64,000 nucleotides of DNA from Kutzneria buriramensis (lineage in GTDB: Bacteria > Actinomycetota > Actinomycetes > Mycobacteriales > Pseudonocardiaceae). The notes beneath the pieces were generated by a model. The model was not told the DNA's origin. It saw only the letters and a program-made list of their open reading frames with translations, and did not search any database. The stretch is from contig NZ_QUNO01000018.1 of the NCBI RefSeq assembly GCF_003387475.1, positions 218,685 to 282,684 of the forward strand, in the 5' to 3' direction. Position numbers and translations under genes: made by a program. Positions 51,891-60,424 of this stretch are shown piece by piece (positions within the stretch are counted from its first letter, which is position 1; each line of letters opens with the position of its first letter).

Positions 51891-52475
51891 TCAGCTCTCC
51901 TCCTCCGCGGGCTCCTCCTCCACGCGGTACGCCACGGTCTCCTCGGCCGGGGGAACGACCGGCAGGGTTTCCTCACGAGGCGGCGAGGACACGGCGACCA
52001 GCGCGCAGGCGGCGCCGAGCAGGGCGAGATAGAGGCCGGGGCCGATGACGGGGGTCAGCGCCTGCCCGGTGGCCCCGGCGAGCTGGGACAGGAAGGTGGC
52101 GGTGCTGAAGCCGGATGCGGCCAGGTAGAGGCCGCTGGCGACGCCGATGCCGCCGGCGACCAGCGAGGCGTTGCGGGTCCACCGGAACTCGGCCCGCAGC
52201 GACGCGGCGGCGACCAGCAGCAGGGCGACACCGGCGATCATCGTCACGACGCCGACGTACTGCGGGATGTCGTGGCCGATGCCGAGGTCGAGGCCCCAGG
52301 CGTTGACGGCGGCCTGCGCCTGGTCGCCGTCGCCGGGCAGGGGCAGCGTCACCAGGTTCAGGAAGGTGCTGCCGACCAGCAGGATGCCGCTGGCGAACAG
52401 GAATGCGACGGCGCGGGTGCCGGGCCGCGCCGTGGACGTGACGACGGGAATGGGCGCGGTGTCCTCGTTGGGCAT
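51891..52475 (-). CDS. Integral membrane protein with four predicted helices
   Basis: A 194-aa protein with four hydrophobic segments (around 22-45, 70-92, 104-122 and 142-162), a Pro/Thr-rich N-terminus and an acidic C-terminal tail (EEEPAEEES). No family motif was recognised. It is on the same strand as the DUF1905 gene but 39 bp upstream of its start, so co-transcription is possible. Confidence 0.75.
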   Translation of the reverse strand: MPNEDTAPIPVVTSTARPGTRAVAFLFASGILLVGSTFLNLVTLPLPGDGDQAQAAVNAWGLDLGIGHDIPQYVGVVTMIAGVALLLVAAASLRAEFRWTRNASLVAGGIGVASGLYLAASGFSTATFLSQLAGATGQALTPVIGPGLYLALLGAACALVAVSSPPREETLPVVPPAEETVAYRVEEEPAEEES

Positions 52476-52490
52476 CGGCCCACCGTACGT

Positions 52491-52982
52491 TCAGTGCTTG
52501 CGGACCACCCGCTCGGGGGAGCCGGGTTGCCAGACCGTGACGTCCATGTGGCCGCCGTCCACCTCCACCGCCGACGCGCTGGTGATGTCGGCGGCGTAGA
52601 ACGGGCTGAACACCTGTCCGCGCAGGTCGAAGCCACTTTCTTGATACAGGTCCTCGGCGTAGCGGGCGTGCAGGTCGAGGTCCTGGACGTCGTGCACGGT
52701 GCCCCACAGCTTGGCGTCGCCGTCGGCGACGTGGGTGTCGACGGTGGCGGTGTGCAGGCAGAACCGCGGGTCGCGGCCCAGGTCACGGAACTTGGTGGTG
52801 CCGGGCATGCCGGACAGCCACAGCTGGCCCTCGAACAGCCGCGGCTCCATCGGGCTGATCCGCGGCGAGCCGTCGGCGCGCAGCGTGGCCAGGAAGCACA
52901 GGTTGCCGGTGGCGGCGTGCCGACGCCGGAAGACGGCGGCGATGCGCGGCGCGAGGTCGGTGAATTCCTGCCAGGACGTCAC
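52491..52982 (-). CDS. Pyridoxamine 5'-phosphate oxidase-like FMN-binding protein
   Basis: A 163-aa split-barrel flavin-binding protein. The N-terminus TSWQEFTDLAPRIA and the segment GNLCFLATLRADGSPRISPME are typical of the family. The start is uncertain: GTG at 52982 gives the family-like N-terminus, while an extended TTG start at 53024 is possible. Neither has a good ribosome binding site. Members use FMN, F420 or heme; the substrate is unknown. Confidence 0.82.
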   Translation of the reverse strand: MTSWQEFTDLAPRIAAVFRRRHAATGNLCFLATLRADGSPRISPMEPRLFEGQLWLSGMPGTTKFRDLGRDPRFCLHTATVDTHVADGDAKLWGTVHDVQDLDLHARYAEDLYQESGFDLRGQVFSPFYAADITSASAVEVDGGHMDVTVWQPGSPERVVRKH

Positions 52983-53077
52983 ACCACAGCAGCGTATGGG
53001 AACGAAGGGGGTGTCACCGGCCAAAAGGCGTGGTGCGGAGTGAGACGGCGCCGCTGGCGCGAACAGGAGGTCCGGGG

Positions 53078-53614
53078 GTGACTGGGCTACGCGACGCCGC
53101 CGAGCTGGTCGAGCTGTACGACAACCAGGCCCGTTCGCTGCACCGCTACCTGGCGGTCAGGGTGGACGTCCAGGTCGCCGACGACCTGGTGCACGAGGCG
53201 TTCCTGACGGCGTGGGAGCGCCGGGCCGACTTCGACCCGAGCCGGGCCGGCCTGAAGGCGTGGGTGTACGGGATCGCCACGAACCTGCTGCGCCAGCACG
53301 TGCGCACCGAGGGCCGGCGGCTACGGGCGCTGGCCCGCGAACACGGCCGGCGGGTCGTCACCGACCGGGTGGACGAGCGGATGGCGGCCGTCATCGACGC
53401 CGAGACGCTGGCCGCCGACCTCGCGGAGACGCTGGCCGAGCTGCGGCCGGAGGAGCGGGACGTGCTGCTGCTGGTGGCCTGGGCTGACCTGACGCCGGCC
53501 GAGATCGCCGAGGTCACCGACACCCCCGTGGCGACGGTCCGGACGCGCCTGTTCCGGGCCCGGGCGCGGCTGCGCGCGCGGATGGGCGGACTGGAGGGTG
53601 ACGGCGATGCTTGA
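53078..53614 (+). CDS. ECF-type RNA polymerase sigma factor
   Basis: A 178-aa sigma factor. Region 2 is YDNQARSLHRYLAVRV through AWVYGIATNLLRQHVR; region 4 is LRPEERDVLLLVAWADLT through VATVRTRLFRARARLR. GTG 53078 is chosen as AGGAGG lies 8 bases before it. It is coupled by 8 bp overlap to the downstream CU044_5270-type gene, a common pairing in which the second protein is membrane-anchored and may modulate the sigma factor. Confidence 0.93.
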   Translation: MTGLRDAAELVELYDNQARSLHRYLAVRVDVQVADDLVHEAFLTAWERRADFDPSRAGLKAWVYGIATNLLRQHVRTEGRRLRALAREHGRRVVTDRVDERMAAVIDAETLAADLAETLAELRPEERDVLLLVAWADLTPAEIAEVTDTPVATVRTRLFRARARLRARMGGLEGDGDA

Positions 53615-54623
53615 TGGACTGCGTCCCATGGAGGACGACGTGGTCAAGGCGGCGGTGTCGGAACTGCCCGAGATGTCCGACGAGGCGGTCGCCGCCGGCC
53701 GCGCCAAGCTGCTGGCCGCGATGCGCCCCGCAACTCCGGTCGCACCTCTCCGGCGGCGCCGGGCCTGGTTGGTGGCCACCGCGGTGGTGGTCGGCGTGCT
53801 GGTGCTGACCCTGGTCGGACCGGCCCTCGTGCCCGACGACTCCCCGAAGGTCGGCACCGCCACGGCCGCCGAGGCGCTGAGCCAGGCCGCCACCGAGACC
53901 GGCGACGTCGTCCTGCGGCCGGGGCAGTTCCTGTACGTCCACAACAGCACCCGCGTGATGTCCTCGGCGAACCGAGACCAGGACGACATCGCCTGGGCGT
54001 ACATCGCCGACGAGACCTACGAGACCTGGGTGCCGGCGGACCAGGGGCAGACGTGGGAACTGCGGCGGACCAGCACGGGCGCCAAGACCTGGGTGAAGGG
54101 CTCGCCGGCGGACGTGCCGAAGGACCTGCCGCCGCTGATGGAACTGGGCGATTGGAAGGCGAGGAACGGCGAGTTCTGGGGGCGTTCGGAGCAACCGTCG
54201 TTTTTCCACCCGACCCCGGCGTATTTGGCGGCGCTGCCGCGCGACCCGCGCCAGTTGTTTCAGAAACTCAGCGCCGAAGAGCACGGCGATCAGGGCGCCG
54301 ATCTGTTGCGGGTCATCGGATTGGGCCTGGACACCGGCCTGATTCCGGCGGAGCTGCGCAAGTCGGTGTACGAGGCGCTGGCCTACGTGCCGGCGCTGCA
54401 GATCGTGGACGACACGGCCGACCTCGACGGCCGGCGGGGCACGGCGTTCGGCGTCACCCAGGGCCGGGACAGCGTCCAGCTCGTCATCGACACCAGAACC
54501 GGTGCATACCTCGGTTCTCGGGAACTGTTGGCGCGGGACTGGGCCGGTGTCAAGGCGGGCACCGTGACGAGCAGCTCCTCGCTGACGTCCAGGGTGGTCG
54601 GCGCTATGGGATCGACGAGTTGA
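53607..54623 (+). CDS. CU044_5270-family membrane-anchored protein (sigma-factor partner)
   Basis: A 338-aa protein. The N-terminal 45 residues are cytoplasmic, a single membrane helix spans about 52-72 (WLVATAVVVGVLVLTLVGPAL), and the rest is extracellular beta-rich sequence ending in TSRVVGAMGSTS. Proteins of this CU044_5270 type are regularly encoded after an ECF sigma gene and are thought to act like anti-sigma or sensor proteins; no zinc-binding HxxxC motif is seen. ATG 53607 follows GGAGGG. It overlaps the convergent gene by 20 bp. Confidence 0.87.
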   Translation: MLDGLRPMEDDVVKAAVSELPEMSDEAVAAGRAKLLAAMRPATPVAPLRRRRAWLVATAVVVGVLVLTLVGPALVPDDSPKVGTATAAEALSQAATETGDVVLRPGQFLYVHNSTRVMSSANRDQDDIAWAYIADETYETWVPADQGQTWELRRTSTGAKTWVKGSPADVPKDLPPLMELGDWKARNGEFWGRSEQPSFFHPTPAYLAALPRDPRQLFQKLSAEEHGDQGADLLRVIGLGLDTGLIPAELRKSVYEALAYVPALQIVDDTADLDGRRGTAFGVTQGRDSVQLVIDTRTGAYLGSRELLARDWAGVKAGTVTSSSSLTSRVVGAMGSTS

Positions 54624-55503
54624 GCGCGCCGACCAGCGCCGCCACCAGCTGGGCCCGCAGCGCGGGATCCGAGCGGATCTCGCTGTCCGACTCGATGTGC
54701 GCGAACACCGCGCCGATCGAGTCGGCGTCCTGTCCCTGCACGTTGGTGGTGCCTTCGAGGTTGCCGCAGCTTTCGCGCCAGGCCCGGCAGACGACGGTGC
54801 CGCCGGCGGCGACGCGGTCGGCGATCTGCTCGTGCAGCGAGGTGTGCTCGGTCGCGCCCGCGGACACCACGACACCGGTGCCGGGCAGGCTGCGGTCCTC
54901 GTACCCGTGCAGTTGCACCTGCGGCAGGCCCTTGCGGGCCAATGCATCGGCGACGAGGTTGAACAGCGAGTTCGCGTTGTGCGCGACGTCGGCGAGCCCG
55001 CCGGCGGCCCGGCGGTGCGCGCCGGCGATGAGCACCGCGGATCCGGGTAGCGCCTGGTACAACTGGACACCGACCTGTTCGGTGTCCAGATCGAAATTCG
55101 GGTGCGGCACCTCGATGACCCGCCGCGGGGCCACCCCGTAGTCGGCGATGTACATGCCCCAGCCCCGCTCCACGTCCGGCTCGGTGGCGGCCAGCAGGAA
55201 GTGCCGCCCGGACACGGTGTCCCGGCCGTCGGTCAGCGTGAACCCCAGCGGTGTAAGCGTTTGCACGTAACTTTGGGTGTTCTTCCCGCCGGTGAGCAGG
55301 GGAATCAAGCCGGACAAGGCGTCTTTTCCCTCACGGACCGTGGGCGGCCGGTACGGCGCGTCCGCGCTGAGCGCCGCGGCGAACTGCGAGGCCCGCTCGG
55401 CCAGATCGGTGTCCGGCGAGCGGTCCGGAATGTTGATCAACACCAGTGCCGCCACGCAGGCCAGGCCGAGCGCGATGACCAGCGCGTTCCGTGCAGAAGC
55501 CAA
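54604..55503 (-). CDS. Secreted or membrane-anchored protein of unknown function
   Basis: A 299-aa protein with an N-terminal membrane anchor or signal (ALVIALGLACVAALVLINI). The outer domain has conserved-looking polar motifs: VIEVPHPNFDLDTEQVG, LIAGAHRRAAG, and DVAHNANSLF, then GATEHTSLHEQIADRV. His, Asp and Glu at these places could bind a metal ion, as in amidases and N-formylglutamate-type hydrolases. It is divergent from the poly-gamma-glutamate synthase operon, so it might act on that polymer. This is a guess from position only; I do not recognise the family. Confidence 0.6.
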   Translation of the reverse strand: MASARNALVIALGLACVAALVLINIPDRSPDTDLAERASQFAAALSADAPYRPPTVREGKDALSGLIPLLTGGKNTQSYVQTLTPLGFTLTDGRDTVSGRHFLLAATEPDVERGWGMYIADYGVAPRRVIEVPHPNFDLDTEQVGVQLYQALPGSAVLIAGAHRRAAGGLADVAHNANSLFNLVADALARKGLPQVQLHGYEDRSLPGTGVVVSAGATEHTSLHEQIADRVAAGGTVVCRAWRESCGNLEGTTNVQGQDADSIGAVFAHIESDSEIRSDPALRAQLVAALVGALNSSIP

Positions 55504-55673
55504 GGATTTCTCCGGGTTCCAAGCCGCCCGGCGGTGGCCGCTCTCGGTTGTTCGGTTGCGAATCGTGCTTGCCTTGTGACTCGAATCATACTCTAATAGG
55601 CAATGAAGTAGACAGTACGCGTGGAACGCAGCAACTCCGCCGCCGCGTTTGACCGTCCTCTGTGGACCGATAC
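55504..55673. promoter_or_regulatory. Divergent promoter region of the poly-gamma-glutamate locus
   Basis: A 170-bp gap whose middle (about 55560-55615) is AT-rich compared with its neighbours. TTGTGA and TAATAG hexamers lie near 55574-55600, close to promoter consensus but with a short 14-bp spacer. It serves the unknown secreted protein gene on the minus strand and the HAMP-protein operon on the plus strand. Confidence 0.45.
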
Positions 55674-57740
55674 ATGGAGAGCGCGTTGGTGGCGATTGTG
55701 CCCGGCCACAGGCCGGTGGAAAGCGGGTTTCCGGACGGGCTGCGGACGCCGGTCGCGGTCGTCGGCGCCGCGTTGGCCCTGCTGATCGCGTGGTGCATGA
55801 TCGAATTACCCGCCGCCGGGGCCCGCGGCGGCGCGCAAGTCGTTGCGCAGTCCCAGGAACTGCTCGTGAACGATTTAGCTCGGGCCACCGCCGACTCGAT
55901 CAGCGACGTCGCCGGCGACCTGAGCACGGCCGGCGCGCTGTACACGGTCCATCCCGACAAGACGCCCGCCGCGACCCTCACGGCGTTCACCCGCGCCTGC
56001 CCGCAGGCCCGCGGTTTGGCCCTGGTCCGACGGTCCACCGGCACCCTGTTGGCCGGCACCGGCGAGCCGGTGCCGATGGAGTCCTTGCCGAACAAGGACG
56101 TCGACCGCATCACCGTCAACCTGGTGCAGGACCAGTCCGGCGCGACGGTGGTGCTGACCGCGGCCCCGCTGGCCGGCACCGACTGGTTGGTGCTGGTCAC
56201 GACCGGTCTGAAGATCGCCGCCGCGACGCTGTCCGGCGAGCCGGCGGAGGCGTTGTTGCTGACCACGAACGACGGCCAGGTGGTCAAGTCGCGCGGCGAC
56301 TTCGACCCCTCGTACCAGCAGTTGGTCAACACTGCCAGCGCGAACGCGACCGCCGTCGGCAGCGTGACCGGCGAGGCCGGCAAGGGACCGGTGGTCAATG
56401 GCGTCCGGACGACGCCGATTGCCGTCTACGCCCCGATTCTGACGGGTGATCCGGCTAGGCCACTCGGGCTCAACCTGGTGCTCGTCGGCTCCGCGCCGGG
56501 CCAGGGCGCGCCGCAGACGCCGGTGGAGACCGCCTGGGCCACCGTGGCGTTGGCGGCCGCCGCGGCGACCACGTTGCTGCTGCTGGTGTTCGGCCTGGTG
56601 CGGCCGCTGCGCCGGTTGCGCGCCGCCGCGCTCGGCGGCCACCACAAGCGCAGACACCGGCTGCGCGAGGCGCGGATCGTGGCCGGCGCGCTGGTCGGCG
56701 ACGCGGTAGTGGACAAACGGGGCCGGATTTCCGCCCGCACCCTGGTGTTCGCCGCGGTTGCTCCACTGCTGGCCTGTTCCGTCGCGGTCGGAGTCGTTGC
56801 GTGGGAAACAGTTCCGACCGTGCCGGAGCTGGTCGTGCAGGGGGAGCGCGGCCTCGCCGACGTCACCGCCGGCGCGCTGCGTGACCAGCTTTCCGCAAGC
56901 CTGACCGACCTGCGCTCGTTCGCCACCCACGCGACCGGCGACGTCGGCTCGCTGAAACCGGCGCTGGGCAACCTGATCGCGCAGAACAGCCGCTACCGCA
57001 GCGTCTACGTGACGGACGCGAACGGCGCCGTTGAGGTGACGGCCGGCCGGACGCCGCTGCGCACGGTCGAGCGGCCGCCGGCGGGATCCGGCCTGCACCA
57101 ACAGAACACAGCTGGGCGTATTCCGGTGCTCTACGCGAGCACGCCTCTGCCGGATCACTCGCACGTGCTGATCGGCGAGCTCGATGTGACCAAGCTGTCG
57201 TCGATCCTGCGGCGCAGCGCCGGCAACGGCAAGCTCGTCGACGCCGGACTGCGCACCCTCGCCTCTGCCGACGGCTACCGCGCCTTCGACCCGCTCACCG
57301 ACCAGTCCCTGCGGCAGAGCGTCACCGACGCGCTCGGCGGCGTCGGCCGGCCCGGCACCGACGAGATCGACGGCCAGTGGTACGTGATCGCGGCGACCAC
57401 CGTGCACGGCGGCCAGAGCGTCGACCCGCTGCGCTGGACCGTCGTGCTGCAACAACCGCTGACCACGCTTCCCCTGCCGGACAACGTGGTCCGCCGCCAC
57501 GTCCTGGCCGCGGCGCTGGCCGCGGGCACCGCCGCGCTGCTGCTGCTCGGCTGGTACCACCTGTGCTTCGTGCGGCCGCTGCGGCGGCTGGCGACCGCCG
57601 CGGACCGACTCGCCCGCGGCGACCTGAAGACCGTGATCTACCCGGAGCGGCTGAACGAAATCGGGACCATCACCCAGTGTCTCGACGCCACGCGCAGACA
57701 ACGCGCCGACACCACCGCCCCTGTCCCCCTGCTGGTCTAG
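55674..57740 (+). CDS. Membrane sensor-like protein with two extracytoplasmic domains and HAMP, no output domain
   Basis: A 688-aa membrane protein. Four membrane helices bracket two extracytoplasmic regions (about 50-285 and 385-605) that look like dCache-type sensor domains; a HAMP domain (RPLRRLATAADRLARGDL) follows the last helix. The protein then stops with no kinase, cyclase or methyl-accepting domain. TTA codons occur at 55806-55808 and 55875-55877. The start is uncertain between GTG 55662 and ATG 55674; the latter has GGA upstream. It is the first gene of the PgsB/PgsC operon (12-bp gap to pgsB) and may be the accessory or regulatory subunit of the polymer synthase. Confidence 0.8.
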   Translation: MESALVAIVPGHRPVESGFPDGLRTPVAVVGAALALLIAWCMIELPAAGARGGAQVVAQSQELLVNDLARATADSISDVAGDLSTAGALYTVHPDKTPAATLTAFTRACPQARGLALVRRSTGTLLAGTGEPVPMESLPNKDVDRITVNLVQDQSGATVVLTAAPLAGTDWLVLVTTGLKIAAATLSGEPAEALLLTTNDGQVVKSRGDFDPSYQQLVNTASANATAVGSVTGEAGKGPVVNGVRTTPIAVYAPILTGDPARPLGLNLVLVGSAPGQGAPQTPVETAWATVALAAAAATTLLLLVFGLVRPLRRLRAAALGGHHKRRHRLREARIVAGALVGDAVVDKRGRISARTLVFAAVAPLLACSVAVGVVAWETVPTVPELVVQGERGLADVTAGALRDQLSASLTDLRSFATHATGDVGSLKPALGNLIAQNSRYRSVYVTDANGAVEVTAGRTPLRTVERPPAGSGLHQQNTAGRIPVLYASTPLPDHSHVLIGELDVTKLSSILRRSAGNGKLVDAGLRTLASADGYRAFDPLTDQSLRQSVTDALGGVGRPGTDEIDGQWYVIAATTVHGGQSVDPLRWTVVLQQPLTTLPLPDNVVRRHVLAAALAAGTAALLLLGWYHLCFVRPLRRLATAADRLARGDLKTVIYPERLNEIGTITQCLDATRRQRADTTAPVPLLV

Positions 57741-57751
57741 GAGCACCCCGA

Positions 57752-58927
57752 ATGCGTTTCCTCTACACCGTCTATGCCCTGTCCTGCCTGGTGCTGCTGG
57801 TGTGCGGGATCGTCGAACAGCGCAGACACAACAGGAATCTCGCTCGGATCAACCACCGCGTGCTGGTCAACGGCATCCGCGGCAAGTCCTCCATCACGCG
57901 GCTGTGCGCGGGCGCACTGCGCGGCGGGGGACTGGTCACGGTGGCCAAGACCACCGGCACCGCCGCGCGCTTCATCCACCCGGACGCGCGCGAGGAGCCT
58001 GTGCACCGCAAGTTCGACATCGCCAACGTGGTGGAGCAGATCGCCATCGTGCGCCGTGCCGCCGGCTACGACCCGGACGCCCTGGTGATGGAGTGCATGG
58101 CGGTCGCCCCGCCGCTGCAGGAGATCAACCAGACCAAGCTGATCCGGTCGGACATCGGCGTGCTGTGCAACGTCCGCGAGGACCATCTGGCGGAGATGGG
58201 GCCGACGCTGGACGACGTGGCCCGGTCGCTGTGCCGGTCCATGCCGGTCGGCGGCGTGTGCGTGACGGCCGAGAAGGAGCGGCTGCACATCCTCGAGGAG
58301 GAGGCGGCCAGGCGGAACTGCCGGCTGATCTCGGTCGACCCCGAGTCGGTCGGCGACGCCGAGCTGGCCGCCTTCGACTGGATCACGTTCAAGGAGAACG
58401 TGGCGATCGCGCTGGCCGTGGCCGAGCTGCTCGGCATCGGCCGGGCCGACGCGATGGCCGGCATGTGGGAGGCGCCGCCGGACCCCGGCGTGCTGCGGGT
58501 GGACCGCTATGCGGCGCACGGCAAGCGGCTGTCGTTCGCGAACGTGTTCGCGGCCAACGACCCCGAGTCGACGGTGATGAACATCGAGCACCTGCTCGAC
58601 CACGGCGCGATCGGCCGGCCGCTGCACATCGTGATCAACTGCCGGCCGGACCGGATCGAGCGCAACGGCCAGATGGGAGCGCTCATCCCGCGGCTGCAAC
58701 CGGAACGCGTGCTGCTGATCGGCGAGCCGACCCGCAGCGCGTTCACCGCGATCCCGTCGGACTGGCGACACCGCGTGGTCGACCTCGGCGGCCGGCGCAG
58801 CGCGCCGGAGATGCTGGACGCGGTCGTCGCCGGCATCGACGGGCACGCCTCGCTGGCCGCCATCGGCAACATTCACGGCCAGGGCGAAATCCTGCTCGCC
58901 CAACTGGAAACCCTGGAGCGGCTATGA
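57752..58927 (+). CDS. pgsB: Poly-gamma-glutamate synthase PgsB/CapB (Mur ligase-like amide ligase)
   Basis: A 391-aa membrane-anchored amide ligase. One N-terminal helix (YTVYALSCLVLLVCGI) is followed by the ATP-binding loop VNGIRGKSSITR (P-loop about 41-47), the ECMAVAPPLQE segment and FKENVAIALAVAE, all typical of PgsB/CapB. It joins glutamate residues through gamma-amide bonds using ATP. Length agrees with the family (about 390). AGGAG lies before the ATG. It is coupled to pgsC (ATGA). CapB/PgsB and CapC/PgsC form the core synthase. Confidence 0.95.
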   Translation: MRFLYTVYALSCLVLLVCGIVEQRRHNRNLARINHRVLVNGIRGKSSITRLCAGALRGGGLVTVAKTTGTAARFIHPDAREEPVHRKFDIANVVEQIAIVRRAAGYDPDALVMECMAVAPPLQEINQTKLIRSDIGVLCNVREDHLAEMGPTLDDVARSLCRSMPVGGVCVTAEKERLHILEEEAARRNCRLISVDPESVGDAELAAFDWITFKENVAIALAVAELLGIGRADAMAGMWEAPPDPGVLRVDRYAAHGKRLSFANVFAANDPESTVMNIEHLLDHGAIGRPLHIVINCRPDRIERNGQMGALIPRLQPERVLLIGEPTRSAFTAIPSDWRHRVVDLGGRRSAPEMLDAVVAGIDGHASLAAIGNIHGQGEILLAQLETLERL

Positions 58928-59406
58928 TCAGCCAGGAGCTGTCGCCGGAGGTGGCCACCCTCGGGCTGGCCATCGGGCTGTTGTTCTCCCTGCTGTGTTA
59001 TCTGACGACCAACCTGTCCCCGGGCGGCATGATCACCCCCGGCTGGCTGGCGCTGACCCTGGTCGAGGACTACCGGCGCGCGGCGGTGGTGGTGCTCACG
59101 ACGGTGCTGACCTATCTGGCCACGCTCGGCCTGAGCAAGGTCGTGATCCTGTACGGCAAACGGCAGTTCGCGGCCGTGGTGCTGCTCGGGGTGTTGTTGC
59201 AGACAACGGTGTTCGTGCTGATCCAGGACCACTACCCGCTGCTGTACGTGCACGAGACGCTGGGCTTCGTGGTGCCCGGGCTGATCGCGTACCAGCTGGT
59301 CCGCCAGCCGCCCGCGGTGACCGTGCTGGCCACCGGGTCGGTCGCCCTCGCCTCGTACGGAGTGCTGGCCAGCGGGGTGCTGGTCGGCCTGGTCCCGACG
59401 TCGTAG
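58924..59406 (+). CDS. pgsC: Poly-gamma-glutamate synthase PgsC/CapC membrane subunit
   Basis: A 160-aa integral membrane protein with about five helices, including the conserved NLSPGGMITPGWLAL region near the N-terminus and VPGLIAYQLVRQ. Length and hydrophobic pattern match CapC/PgsC. The ATG overlaps the pgsB stop by 4 bp. It partners PgsB in polymerising and exporting the chain. Confidence 0.93.
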   Translation: MISQELSPEVATLGLAIGLLFSLLCYLTTNLSPGGMITPGWLALTLVEDYRRAAVVVLTTVLTYLATLGLSKVVILYGKRQFAAVVLLGVLLQTTVFVLIQDHYPLLYVHETLGFVVPGLIAYQLVRQPPAVTVLATGSVALASYGVLASGVLVGLVPTS

Positions 59407-59417
59407 GAGTCACGGCC

Positions 59418-60347
59418 GTGGAAACACACCGAAGGAAGTTGATGCGCACAGCAGTGTTGCTGTCGACGGTGCTCGCCTCGGGCGCGGCCGTGGTGCATCT
59501 GGCGCAGGCGCAGGACATTCCGGCGCGGGCGCGGGACAACTCGGCGATCGTGGCCATCGGCCAGGCGCATCCCGTCAGCACCACCTACAGTTTCGTCCGG
59601 CTGGACGGCCCGGCGCGCACCGCCGTGCTCGACGAGCACGACCGCCTGGTCGCGACGTTCACCGACGGCGCGCGCTCGGCCGTCCTCAGTGGACCGAGCC
59701 GGACCTTCGCCGATCCGCGGCGCACCAGTGCCGTGGTCACCACGACGAACTGGGTGCGGTTCGCGCCGCAGGCGTGGACCGCCGGCGCGGAGCAGGCGGC
59801 GTGGTTCCGGCCGTGGCTGGCCCAGGCGCTGGCCGACCGCAGCCCGGACGTCCTCGCCGTGGCCACGCAGTACGTCACCTTCGCGCACTACGCCGACGAC
59901 GCCGACTACAACGATTTCCTCGGCATAGCGGCGAAAGGCGTGAGGGCGCGGAAGGACCGGCTCGGGGACGTGGACTCCGCCGGCTACGCGCGGCTCGTCT
60001 ACGGCTACCGGCTCGGCTATCCGCTCGGCGCCGGCGGCATCCCGCGCACGCCGCCGGAGATGCAGTCCGCCCCGCTCGGCGCCGCCATCGCCAGCAACGC
60101 GCTCGGCTCGGCGCAGACCCGCTTCCTGGCCCAGCCGGGGGATCTGCTGCTGTTCAGCACCGACGGCAACAAGACCGCCGTCGACCACGTCGGCATCTAC
60201 CTGGGTGTCGACGACGCCGGCCAGCAGCGGTTCATCGCCTCCCGTGGCACCCCCAACGGCCCCAGCTTCGGCGACTCCAGCGGCCGCAGCGTCCTGGACG
60301 ACGACGGCCCCTACGCCGCCGGCCTCTGGGGCATCCGCCGCCTATAG
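59418..60347 (+). CDS. Secreted NlpC/P60-like protein with Ser at the nucleophile position
   Basis: A 309-aa protein with an N-terminal signal peptide (about 1-32, HLAQAQ). The C-terminal part (about 160-300) resembles NlpC/P60 hydrolases: VDSAGYARLVYGYRLG aligns with the D-C-S-G-(F/L)-V motif, with Ser187 where Cys is expected, then QPGDLLLF and DHVGIYLG with the catalytic His257. In Bacillus the secreted PgdS uses an NlpC/P60 domain to cut poly-gamma-glutamate; this gene lies 11 bp after pgsC with AGGAG before its GTG. It may be a serine variant or a non-catalytic polymer binder. It replaces the CapA/PgsA gene usually found here. Confidence 0.8.
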   Translation: METHRRKLMRTAVLLSTVLASGAAVVHLAQAQDIPARARDNSAIVAIGQAHPVSTTYSFVRLDGPARTAVLDEHDRLVATFTDGARSAVLSGPSRTFADPRRTSAVVTTTNWVRFAPQAWTAGAEQAAWFRPWLAQALADRSPDVLAVATQYVTFAHYADDADYNDFLGIAAKGVRARKDRLGDVDSAGYARLVYGYRLGYPLGAGGIPRTPPEMQSAPLGAAIASNALGSAQTRFLAQPGDLLLFSTDGNKTAVDHVGIYLGVDDAGQQRFIASRGTPNGPSFGDSSGRSVLDDDGPYAAGLWGIRRL

Positions 60348-60424
60348 AACCCTCATGCAGGGAAGGACGCCTTACCCTCGTTCAACGCGGGTAAGGCGTC
60401 CTTCCCTGCATTACTCTCAGGGTT
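60348..60424. repeat. Large perfect inverted repeat between convergent genes
   Basis: Perfect 22-bp arms (60356-60377 and 60389-60410) around an 11-nt loop, flanked by AACCCT (60348-60353) and AGGGTT (60419-60424). It can form a long hairpin on either strand and sits between convergent stop codons, so it can act as a bidirectional terminator. The symmetric flanks suggest a mobile palindromic repeat type rather than a simple terminator. Confidence 0.85.
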
